Shown here: positions 18,178 through 25,908 of the stretch, piece after piece
Position numbering within the stretch: position 1 is the first letter of the stretch
How the letters are laid out: each line of letters opens with the position of its first letter
The notes under the pieces: model-generated
What the model was told of the DNA's origin: nothing
Database searches by the model: none
What the model saw: the letters and a program-made list of their open reading frames with translations, nothing else
Assembly (NCBI RefSeq): GCF_051521505.1
Contig: NZ_CP150356.1
Location: 868,001-932,000, forward strand
Direction of reading: 5' to 3'
Source: Sorangium sp025924095
Lineage (GTDB): Bacteria > Myxococcota_A > Polyangia > Polyangiales > Polyangiaceae
DNA length: 64,000 bases
Position numbers and translations under genes: made by a program

Positions 18178-20160
18178 ATGGCCAAACCGAACGATCCCTT
18201 CGCACCCCCGACCAACACGCGCGGCTCGGCGACGCCGGGGGATGCCGCCAAGCCGCAACGCAGCATCAGCGTGCCTGCTCCCGCGGCGCGCGCGCTGCCC
18301 GCCGCGGCATCGGCCGGACCCGCCACCCAGCGCGGGCCGGGAGCCTACGGCGCGCCCGATTTCCTGAGCAAGGCCGCGCGCACAGCGCCTCCGGCCGAGC
18401 TCCTGAGCCAGCGCACCATCGAGCTCGTGCAGTGGTCCTGGGCGAAGGTGATGCCCATCTCGGACGCCGCGGCGGCGCTGTTCTATGAGCGGCTGTTCAC
18501 GCTGGATCCGTCGGTGCGGCCGCTCTTCAAGAACGATATCGCCGAGCAGAAAAAGAAGCTCATGCAGACGCTCGCGGTGGCCGTCGATGGGCTGAACAAC
18601 CTGCCGAAGCTCGTGCCCGTGCTCCAGGGGCTCGGCGTCCGGCACCAGGGCTATATGGTGGCCGAGCGCCATTACGACCTGGTGGGCGAGGCGCTGCTCT
18701 GGACGCTGCGCGAGGGGCTCGGCGACGCCTTCTCGAGCGACGTCGAGTCGGCGTGGAAAGAGGTCTACGGCGTCGTCTCCGACGTGATGAAGAAGGCCGC
18801 CGCCACGCACGTGGCGGTGGGCACCACGCAGGTGCTCCCGCCGACGCCGGCGCCGGGCGCGAGGGATGGCTCCCGGCTGAACGCCCCGCCGCCGGCGCCG
18901 GGCCCCGCGGGGCGCCCGGGGGCCGCGGAGCCGGCGCAGCGGCCCAACTCGGTGCCGCCGCCCTCGTCGGCCAAGATGGCCGCGCGGACCCTCGTCGGGG
19001 TCGTCCCCCCCTGGCAGCAGGGCGAGCCGCCGGCCGCCGGGACCGCGGCGGCGGGCGCGAGCGCGAGCGCTGTCACGTCGATCAGCCCGCGCACCATCGA
19101 GCTCGTGCAGCGCTCGTGGGCGAAGGTGATGCCCATCTCGGACGCCGCGGCGGCGCTCTTCTATGACCGTCTCTTCGAGCTCGATCCGTCGGTGCGGCCG
19201 TTCTTCAAGAACGACATCACCGAGCAGAAGAAGAAGCTCATGCAGACGCTCGCGGTGGCCGTCGATGGGCTGAACAACCTGCCCAAGCTCGTGCCCGTGC
19301 TCAAATCGCTCGGCGCCCGGCACCACGGCTACATGGTCGTCGATCGCCACTACGACCTGGTGGGCGAGGCGCTGCTCTGGACGCTGCGCGAGGGGCTGGG
19401 CGACGGCTTGACGAGCGATGCCGAGTCGGCGTGGAAAGAGGTCTATGGCCTCATCGCCGACGTGATGAAGAAGGCGGCCGCCGAGCACGCCGGCGGCGGG
19501 GCCCCGGGCAAGGCCGAGGCGGCGCCGGCGCCGCGCGAGCGCCCGCAGCGACCGCCCCTGTCGGAGCCGCGGGAGCCGGCCGCGCAGAGCGTCACGGAGG
19601 TGATGCCGCGGAAGAGGCGCCCGGGCCCCCTCGACGAGGACGCCGACACGCTGCACTACCAGACGAACCCGGCCCACGAGGCCCTGGCGGCCAGCGGCCT
19701 CGACCGCGAGGAGCGGCGGGCCCCGACGCCCGCCGCCGGCGCGAAGGCGAGCCCGGCGAGCCCGCAAGCACTCGTCCTCCCGTGGTCGGGGCAGGACATG
19801 GTCCTCAACGTCCACCTCAAGCTGGACGGCCCGCTCGTGACGGTCCCCGCCGCGGCGCAGGTGGCCCCCGCGGCGCCGGTCGTGCTGGAGCCGACCGGGC
19901 CGAGCGGCCTCGTCGCCGGGCTCGCGATCGGCCTGCTCGCGATCTCCGCCTCGATGGCCACGGCCATCCTGCTCACGGTGGGCGGGCCCGACAAGGCTGC
20001 GGCCGCGGCGGGCGCCGCGGCGGACAGGGCGTCGCCCAGCATCGCGTCCCTCGCGACCTACGCCGTGCCGATCATCGTCACGGTCCTCGTCCTCTCGGCG
20101 TTCACCATGGGCCACGTCCTGGGCCGGGGCCGGGTGCGGAGCGACGCGGGGCGGCTGTGA
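18178..20160 (+). CDS. Membrane-anchored tandem double-globin protein
   Basis: 660 aa. Two globin domains (about 76-208 and 302-435) are joined by a Pro/Ala/Gly-rich linker, followed by a long disordered region and two C-terminal membrane segments (about 577-602 and 626-649). Each domain keeps the haem-pocket residues of bacterial single-domain globins/flavohaemoglobins: Tyr in FYERLF/FYDRLF (Y103, Y329; B10), Phe in PLFK/PFFK (F117, F343; CD1), Gln in EQKKK (Q124, Q350; presumed E7) and the proximal His in RHxGYMV (H156, H382; F8). So both should bind haem and O2, NO or similar. No reductase, kinase or cyclase output is fused. The domains are near-identical at DNA level, a recent internal duplication. 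ATG 18178 is chosen because the N-terminus then begins where the domain-like composition starts; 18085 is the alternative. The kinase gene follows after 85 bp. Confidence 0.88.
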   Translation: MAKPNDPFAPPTNTRGSATPGDAAKPQRSISVPAPAARALPAAASAGPATQRGPGAYGAPDFLSKAARTAPPAELLSQRTIELVQWSWAKVMPISDAAAALFYERLFTLDPSVRPLFKNDIAEQKKKLMQTLAVAVDGLNNLPKLVPVLQGLGVRHQGYMVAERHYDLVGEALLWTLREGLGDAFSSDVESAWKEVYGVVSDVMKKAAATHVAVGTTQVLPPTPAPGARDGSRLNAPPPAPGPAGRPGAAEPAQRPNSVPPPSSAKMAARTLVGVVPPWQQGEPPAAGTAAAGASASAVTSISPRTIELVQRSWAKVMPISDAAAALFYDRLFELDPSVRPFFKNDITEQKKKLMQTLAVAVDGLNNLPKLVPVLKSLGARHHGYMVVDRHYDLVGEALLWTLREGLGDGLTSDAESAWKEVYGLIADVMKKAAAEHAGGGAPGKAEAAPAPRERPQRPPLSEPREPAAQSVTEVMPRKRRPGPLDEDADTLHYQTNPAHEALAASGLDREERRAPTPAAGAKASPASPQALVLPWSGQDMVLNVHLKLDGPLVTVPAAAQVAPAAPVVLEPTGPSGLVAGLAIGLLAISASMATAILLTVGGPDKAAAAAGAAADRASPSIASLATYAVPIIVTVLVLSAFTMGHVLGRGRVRSDAGRL

Positions 20161-20245
20161 GCGGTGCGCGCGGGTTGTGACCTCGGGCCGACGCATGCGC
20201 TGGGCGAGCGCAGGGGTTTGATGTCAATATGGGAATACGCTTCCG

Positions 20246-22129
20246 ATGATCGCGGATCCGGCGATGACGCTGACCCACCTGGTAGGACAATGGCTGGGGC
20301 CCTTCCAGTTGATCCAGCTGCTCGGCATCGGCGCGATGGGCGCCGTGTACCTGGCCAGGGACAGCGTCCTCCAGCGCGACGTGGCGGTGAAGCTCATCGC
20401 GAAGGGGAGCGCGGACACGGATCTCGACCGGCGCGACCGCTTCCTGCGCGAGGCGCGCGCGGCGGCGCGCCTCCTCCACCCGAACGTGGTGCAGATCTTC
20501 CAGGTCGGTGAGGACGAGGACGTCCGCTACATCGCCATGGAGTACGTCCACGGCCTGACCATGGCGCAGGCGGCGAAGCAGCACGGCGGCCGCCTGCCGG
20601 AGCAGTTCGGGATCGAGAAGATGCGCGAGGCCGCGGCGGCGCTCGAGCTCGCGGCGTCGTACGGCATCTCCCACCGCGACATCAAGCCCGCGAACCTCCT
20701 GCTCACCGCGTCGGGGACGCTCAAGATCGCCGACTTCGGCCTGGCGTCCCACCCGGAGAGCGGCCCGCTCGGCAGCACCGGCACCTCCCGCACGCTGGAG
20801 GGCACGCCGTTCTACATGAGCCCGGAGCAGTGGACCGGGCAGGAGATCGCGCCCCCGTCCGACATCTACAGCCTCGGCTGCACCTTCTACCACCTGCTCG
20901 TCGGCCGGACGCCGTACTCGGCGCGGGACCTCGCCGGCTGCTTCCAGGCGCACTGCCAGGCGCCCGTCCCGGATCCGAAGCTGTCGATGCCCGACATCGA
21001 TCCGCTCCTCGCGGAGCTCCTGCGCCGCTGCATGTCGAAGCGGGCCCAGGAGCGGCCGTCCGCCGGGCACATCGTGGCGTTCCTCGAGGACATGCTGATG
21101 CTCCGGCGCAGCAGCGTGCGGCCGCGGGAGCTGCCGGAGCCGAAGGGCTCCGCGATGGGCTCCGGGGTGGATCTCGCCGATACGCGGATAAGCCAGCTCC
21201 CGCTGCCGACGAGGGGCACGCCCGCGACGCCGACGGGCACGATCCTGGTGAACACCTCGAGCACGAGCGGGCATTTCACCGGCCAGTACAGCTACCGTGA
21301 CCACTTCGGGCTGACCGGGTATCCGTTCAGCGACATCCGGCAGCCGAGCTCCTTCTGGGATGCGGGCCCGTATGCCTGGATCCTGAGGACCCTGGCGTCG
21401 CAGATCGTCGCCGGGCAGCGCCCGGCGATCCTCGTGGGCGAGCCGGGGAGCGGCCGGACGTTCGTGTGCGAGATGATCAAGAACAAGGTCCCTCGCATCC
21501 AGGTCTTCTCGATCGAGCCGCAGCTGCTCTTCGGGACGCGGCCCCTCGTGTCGCTGTGCAGGCAGGTGGGGGCGTCCGCCGTCTCACCCACCCTGAGCCA
21601 GCAGCAGCTCGTCGACGCGTTCCTCGGGCAGGCGCTCCTCCGCACCGGGTCGGACGCGATCGCGGTCCTGGTCGTCGACGGCGTCGATCCGGAGGATCAC
21701 GACCTCCTGATGGAGCTCCACGACATCCTCCGCTGCGCCCCCCCGGGCAGGCTGTCGATGATCCTGGTGGGCGCCCCCGATCTGCCCCCGACCCTCGCGT
21801 CGAACGGCGTGCCGCGCGAGCTCTACTCCGGCGCGCAATCGCTCCTGCTCCCTGGCATGACGCAGCAGGAGATGATCGAGTACATCGATTTCAGGATGCG
21901 GTCGGTCGGAGGGAGCGGGCGGGGGCTCAACCTGAACCTCGCGTCACAGCAGCTGCTGCACGCGAGGAGCGGCGGCAGCCCGAAGCTCATCAACATCTAC
22001 TGCCATAACGCGCTGACGCTCGCGGCGCTCCAGGGCGAGCCCGAGGTGAGCCTGTCGTCCATCCGCCTCGGCATGAAGAGCAAGAGCTACCTCACCGCCG
22101 AGGCGGCCGTGGCCCTGCTCCGCGGCTGA
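20246..22129 (+). CDS. Ser/Thr protein kinase fused to ExeA/GspA-like AAA ATPase domain
   Basis: 627 aa. Residues about 18-290 form a Hanks-type kinase: glycine loop GIGAMGAVY (27-35), catalytic Lys49 in VAVKLI, HRDIKPANLL with Asp145, DFG with Asp163, and SPEQ at the activation-segment end. These residues are intact, so it should be active. After a linker (about 295-345), residues 350-620 resemble the ATPase of ExeA/GspA and MSHA-biogenesis proteins (YRDHFGLTGYPFSDIRQPSSFW). Its P-loop reads GEPGSGRT (398-405) with Arg in place of the invariant Lys, and the Walker B region VLVVDGVD lacks the catalytic Glu, so hydrolysis is doubtful. No membrane segment. It lies 85 bp downstream of the membrane tandem globin on the same strand, suggesting a shared operon. 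ATG 20246 chosen; ATG 20264 is possible. Confidence 0.9.
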   Translation: MIADPAMTLTHLVGQWLGPFQLIQLLGIGAMGAVYLARDSVLQRDVAVKLIAKGSADTDLDRRDRFLREARAAARLLHPNVVQIFQVGEDEDVRYIAMEYVHGLTMAQAAKQHGGRLPEQFGIEKMREAAAALELAASYGISHRDIKPANLLLTASGTLKIADFGLASHPESGPLGSTGTSRTLEGTPFYMSPEQWTGQEIAPPSDIYSLGCTFYHLLVGRTPYSARDLAGCFQAHCQAPVPDPKLSMPDIDPLLAELLRRCMSKRAQERPSAGHIVAFLEDMLMLRRSSVRPRELPEPKGSAMGSGVDLADTRISQLPLPTRGTPATPTGTILVNTSSTSGHFTGQYSYRDHFGLTGYPFSDIRQPSSFWDAGPYAWILRTLASQIVAGQRPAILVGEPGSGRTFVCEMIKNKVPRIQVFSIEPQLLFGTRPLVSLCRQVGASAVSPTLSQQQLVDAFLGQALLRTGSDAIAVLVVDGVDPEDHDLLMELHDILRCAPPGRLSMILVGAPDLPPTLASNGVPRELYSGAQSLLLPGMTQQEMIEYIDFRMRSVGGSGRGLNLNLASQQLLHARSGGSPKLINIYCHNALTLAALQGEPEVSLSSIRLGMKSKSYLTAEAAVALLRG

Positions 22130-22268
22130 GCCGCGCGCCCCGCTGCCATCACCTCTGCCGGTCTGGCCGTGGGCTCATTCTCGTCCTCCGAGGGGCGCGG
22201 AGCACTCTACAGCAACCCGGCTTCCCGAGCCAAAGGGCATTGGGCCCGGGGTTGAGCCCGACCCTGTT

Positions 22269-22940
22269 CTAGCTATCGTTTCCGACCGCTGGCGGCGCCG
22301 CCTGCGGCGGTGGTTTGGCCTTGCCCCCCGGCATGGAGGCGAGCACCGCCTCGTCCGTCATCGGAGCGCGCGGCACGTTCTGCGCGCGTCCCAACCGTGC
22401 TCTCGAGTGCTTGTCATTGACGATGCACCTGCCGCGCGTGTAGGCGCTGAGCCGGTCGCGCGCGTCCTGCTTGCGGCACGCGCCGAAGGATCTCCTGATC
22501 AGCGCGAACCCCGCGCGAAAGCACTTCTCGCGGTCCGAGACGAGGTCGTCATGCGACCACCCCTCCCGCGTCTTGCCGGCGCCGACGCGGATCTGGAGCA
22601 GGCAGGAGTCGACCCCGGAGCCGCGCGCGAGCTTCCCGAGGCCGAGGTCCACGTCGCGACGGTAGCCGCTCTCGAAATAGGCGATCGACAGGAGCAGCGC
22701 CATCGTCTCGGCCCGCGCGCGCGGGCCGCCGAAGACCGGCTTCAACTCGGGATCATACGCCACCTTCGCCGCCGCGCGCGCGATCTCGTGGTAGCGCGCG
22801 CGGCCGTCCTCGGGCGTCTCGATCGCGTCCTTGATGTGACTCGTCCCGGGCGGAGCCCATGTGATCATGATGCTGACCGCCCACGCGATAATCGACTCCA
22901 TGACATATGTAAGGTCCTGGTCTCCCTCTGCGTCAAGCAT
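22269..22940 (-). CDS. Lysozyme-fold (transglycosylase SLT-like) protein
   Basis: 223 aa from ATG 22940 (AGG at 9 bp); ATG 22901, which starts just before a hydrophobic stretch (ESIIAWAVSIMITWA), is an alternative giving 210 aa. The hydrophobic N-terminus suggests a signal anchor or signal peptide. The segment ALLLSIAYFESGYRRD (about 81-96) fits the catalytic helix of lytic transglycosylases, with Glu90 as acid/base; downstream CLLQIRVG and the Cys-containing FRAGFALIRRSFGACR are consistent with a lysozyme-like core with disulfides. Likely peptidoglycan-cleaving in the periplasm; exact family uncertain. The tail is Pro/Ala-rich. A consensus -10 TATAAT lies upstream. Confidence 0.72.
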   Translation of the reverse strand: MLDAEGDQDLTYVMESIIAWAVSIMITWAPPGTSHIKDAIETPEDGRARYHEIARAAAKVAYDPELKPVFGGPRARAETMALLLSIAYFESGYRRDVDLGLGKLARGSGVDSCLLQIRVGAGKTREGWSHDDLVSDREKCFRAGFALIRRSFGACRKQDARDRLSAYTRGRCIVNDKHSRARLGRAQNVPRAPMTDEAVLASMPGGKAKPPPQAAPPAVGNDS

Positions 22941-23258
22941 TTAGAACAGCCTGGCTGGGATTATCGCCATGCATTGTATGATCGCGTGCCGCTCAGCGCG
23001 CATTATAACGCCCTCGTCGAATTGCCAATCGTGCGGACGGAGGTACGCAGTGCGCAATTGATTTCGCACCCGCTTCGCACCCGCGTGATCTCGCGACGTT
23101 TGTCGCGGGCATGAAGCGTGGATTGAGCGTGGATTGGCTGCCTCCGATCCCCGGGAGAACGACTCGCCCTCATCGAGGCCGCGCGAGGATCGGAGCGAGG
23201 ACGGGAGCGACGGTGCCGCGCTCTCCGGGGCGGGCGAGCCACCCCGGCGCGGCGCGCA
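22941..23258. other. Intergenic region between the SLT-like gene and the MFS gene
   Basis: No gene seen. This stretch is lower in GC than its surroundings and carries the promoter listed at 23002-23028. The direct repeat TTCGCACCCG(C) near 23062-23082 and GCGTGGATTG twice near 23112-23135 are short and of unknown meaning. Confidence 0.5.
23002..23028 (-). promoter_or_regulatory. Likely sigma-70 promoter of the SLT-like gene
   Basis: On the minus strand TTGGCA (23028-23023) is followed after 15 bp by a perfect TATAAT (23007-23002). The leader to ATG 22940 would be about 55 nt. Spacing is shorter than the ideal 17 bp. Confidence 0.5.
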
Positions 23259-24542
23259 TCACGCCCTCTCGGCGGCGTCTTCTCCGGAGGTCGCGCGCGT
23301 GTCCTCGAGCCGATCCACCGCGCGCAGCTCGGGGAACAGCCATCCCCAGAGCGCCACGACGGCGATCGTCCCGAGGCCGCCGACTATCACGGTCGGGACG
23401 GTGCCGATGAGCCGCGCGAGGGTGCCCGACTCGAGCTCTCCGAGCTCGTTCGAGGCACCGACGAACACCATGTTGACCGCGCTCACGCGGCCGCGCATCT
23501 CGGGCGGCGTGGCGAGCTGCTCCAGGGTCATCCGCACGACGACGCTCACCATGTCGGCGGCGCCGATCACGGTGAGCGCGGCGAGCGAGAGGAGGAAGCT
23601 GTGCGACAGGCCGAACACGACCGTCGCCAGGCCGAACAGGCCCACGCAGAGGAGCATCTTCGTCCCGGCGTGGCGCCCGATGGGCCGGAACGCGAGGAGC
23701 ACCGCCATCAGCCCGGCCCCCACCGCGGGCGCGGCGCGCAGCACGCCGAACCCCTGCGGGCCGACGTGGAGCACGTCGGTCGCGAAGATCGGCAGCAGCG
23801 CGACCGCGCCGCCCAGGAAGACGGCCGCGAAGTCGAGCGAGATGGACGCGAGGAGGACCCGCGTCCTGAAGACGTAGCGCAGCCCGGCGAGCGCCGTGGC
23901 GAGCGACGGCGGCTTCCTCTCCAGGCGGCCGGTGCGCGCCCGCACGGCCAGGAGGCCGGCGCACGCCGCGGCGAGCGCGAGGCTCGCGCTCAGGTAAACA
24001 GGCGCCGGCGCCTTCCAGAGGGCGTAGATCACCCCGCCCAGGCTCGGTCCGCCGATGGCCCCGACCTGCCAGAGCGTCGACTGCCACGTCGCCGCGTTCT
24101 GGAAGTGCGCCGCGGGCACGAGGGAGGGCAGGAGCGACGCGCCCGCCGGCCCCTGGAAGGCGCGCACCGTGCCGAGCAGCACGAGGACGGCATAGATGGC
24201 CGGCACGTTCGGGCTCGGCGAGCGCGCGAGGAAGAAGAGCGCGAGCGCCGCGAGGGACGAGGTGAGGTAGCAAAGGACGAGGATCCCCCGCCGATCGAAG
24301 CGATCCGCCGCGTGCCCGGAGGCGAGCGACAGCCCCGCGATGGGGAGGAACTGGGCGAGCCCCACATAGCCGAGCGCGAGAGGATCGCGCGTGAGGTCGT
24401 AAATTTGAAACCCCACGGCGACCGACTGCATCTGGTACGCCAGGGTGGCGAGCAGACGCGCCGCCGCGTATGCGCGAAAATCCCGTGACTCGAAGGCGGC
24501 GAACGGCGACGCGGGCTTCAGGGCGGTGAGGTCGACGGCCAT
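23259..24542 (-). CDS. MFS transporter (enterobactin-exporter-like MFS_3 type)
   Basis: 427 aa with about 11-12 hydrophobic segments. The N-terminal half shows the MFS signature GHAADRFDRRGILVL between TM2 and TM3 and LGTVRAFQGPAGASLLPSLVP, a region conserved in EntS-like exporters. The central loop TGRLERKPPSLATALAGLRYVFRTRVLL and MRGRVSAVNMVFVGASNELGELESG fit the same group. Probably exports a small molecule or siderophore, but no biosynthetic cluster is adjacent, so the substrate is unknown. ATG 24542 starts the family-like N-terminus (MAVDLTALKPASPFAAFESRDFR); the longer in-frame starts lack support. Confidence 0.92.
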   Translation of the reverse strand: MAVDLTALKPASPFAAFESRDFRAYAAARLLATLAYQMQSVAVGFQIYDLTRDPLALGYVGLAQFLPIAGLSLASGHAADRFDRRGILVLCYLTSSLAALALFFLARSPSPNVPAIYAVLVLLGTVRAFQGPAGASLLPSLVPAAHFQNAATWQSTLWQVGAIGGPSLGGVIYALWKAPAPVYLSASLALAAACAGLLAVRARTGRLERKPPSLATALAGLRYVFRTRVLLASISLDFAAVFLGGAVALLPIFATDVLHVGPQGFGVLRAAPAVGAGLMAVLLAFRPIGRHAGTKMLLCVGLFGLATVVFGLSHSFLLSLAALTVIGAADMVSVVVRMTLEQLATPPEMRGRVSAVNMVFVGASNELGELESGTLARLIGTVPTVIVGGLGTIAVVALWGWLFPELRAVDRLEDTRATSGEDAAERA

Positions 24543-24905
24543 GAACGGGTCCGGGGGACGTTCATGGCGCATCCCTGCGAGCGCTGCCATCGAGGCAGCG
24601 AGCGTCGCGCCGGTCGCGCTGCGCCGGCGCGGAATGCTGGCGCGCCGACCCGGAGCCATGGTATGCGGCGGCCCGACATGACACCCCTAGGAAACGACGC
24701 CTCACCAAGACGAACGCGCGACCTCGCCGAGCAGGCGTGGCGCGCCTGGACGCTGCTCGGAGGTCACGCCCGCCGCGAGCGTGACGACGATCGCCGCGAC
24801 GACGACGACGACGACGACCTGCCGCGCCCGAACGCGATCGCCACGCTGCTTCCGTGGCTGAGCCTCGCTGGCTCGTCGCCGCGGACCGCCTGAGCGGCGC
24901 GCCCC
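24543..24905. other. Intergenic region with GAC trinucleotide tract
   Basis: Holds a run of seven GAC units (24798-24818). A plus-strand frame from ATG 24678 to 24893 (71 aa with an Asp run) crosses it but has no motif and no convincing Shine-Dalgarno, so I do not call it a gene. The MFS promoter should lie here but is not evident. Confidence 0.45.
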
Positions 24906-25832
24906 TCAGGCGCCCGGCGTCGTCACCCGGAGCGCCCCGTCGCCGGCGCTCACGACGCGGTCCTCGGTCGCGACGCGCGACCAGCTGAACTCCCGGAGCA
25001 GCTCCGCCGGCGTGCACGGCTCGGGGCGATCCCGCAGGCCGACGCAGCAGGCGAGCGCGCCGCAGAGCGCGGGCGCGCTCCGGGCGAGCGCCGCGCCGCG
25101 CGCCGCGCCGTGCGTCTTGGCCAGCTTGCCGCCGCGCTCCTCCAGGAGGAGCAGGTGGTGGCGGTAGACAGGCGCCGGCAGCCCGAGCAGCGCCTGCAGC
25201 GCCGCCTGCGTCGCGGTGCTCGGCGCGATGTCGCGCCCCCGGACGACGCGCGTGACGCCCGCCGCGCCGTCGTCGACCACCACCGCGAGCTGGTACGAGA
25301 ACGCGCCGTCGCGCCGGCGCACCACCGGGTCGCCCATCGCCAGCGCTGGCTCCTGCGACAGGTCGAGCCCGCCCTCGTCGACGGGCCGGAACACCCCGTC
25401 CGGCAGGCGCGCCCGGATCGGCTCGACGCTCGCGCGCCACCCGCCGGGCGGCAGCGCGCGGCCGCGCGCGCGGTTGTCGTACGCCCAGCCGCCGTCGGGC
25501 GCGCGCCGGCCGATCGCGCGCACCTCCTCGCGGGTCGCGGAGCAGGGATACAGCGCGCCGAGCGCCTCCAGCCGGTCCATCGCCGCCTCGTGGTGCGCCC
25601 GCCGGGTGTGCTGCTCGAGGCGCTCGTCGAAATCGAGCCCCAGCCACGCGAAATCCGCTTCCAGGGCGCGCGCGAGCTCGGGCCGGCAGCGGTCGGGATC
25701 GAGGTCCTCCAGCCGGAGGAGCAGCCGCGCGCCACGCGACCGCGCGTCCAGCCAGCAGAGCAGCGCCGCGGCGAGCGTGCCGAGGTGGGCGGGCCCGGTG
25801 GTCGACGGGGCGAACCGGCACACCTCGCTCAT
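24906..25832 (-). CDS. gluQ: Glutamyl-Q tRNA(Asp) synthetase
   Basis: 308 aa, the usual length of GluQRS, a truncated glutamyl-tRNA synthetase without anticodon-binding domain that attaches glutamate to the queuosine of tRNA-Asp. The N-terminus RFAPSTTGPAHLGTL contains the HIGH-type HLGT motif (16-19); LLLRLEDLDPDR, the AYDNRARGRAL block and VTRVVRGRDIAPSTATQ are typical. The KMSKS-like loop reads GGKLAKTHGA. The zinc site of E. coli GluQ appears lost: only one Cys (YPCSATREE) remains. It lies 76 bp downstream of gltX on the same strand, so the two synthetase paralogues are probably co-transcribed. Confidence 0.92.
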   Translation of the reverse strand: MSEVCRFAPSTTGPAHLGTLAAALLCWLDARSRGARLLLRLEDLDPDRCRPELARALEADFAWLGLDFDERLEQHTRRAHHEAAMDRLEALGALYPCSATREEVRAIGRRAPDGGWAYDNRARGRALPPGGWRASVEPIRARLPDGVFRPVDEGGLDLSQEPALAMGDPVVRRRDGAFSYQLAVVVDDGAAGVTRVVRGRDIAPSTATQAALQALLGLPAPVYRHHLLLLEERGGKLAKTHGAARGAALARSAPALCGALACCVGLRDRPEPCTPAELLREFSWSRVATEDRVVSAGDGALRVTTPGA

Positions 25833-25908
25833 CGTTCCTCCTGCCGGCGCGGGCCGCGGCGCTCGGGCCGCCCGTGCTCCGGGCGCGCGGCCCGTGTCAC
25901 GCCGCGCC

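Noticed and set aside
17908..20196. 762-residue minus-strand frame opposite the tandem-globin gene
   Set aside because: Its repeats merely mirror the duplicated globin DNA; composition is shadow-like.
24678..24893. 71-aa frame with an Asp run, between the MFS and gluQ genes
   Set aside because: Driven by a GAC trinucleotide tract; no motif and weak ribosome-binding sequence.
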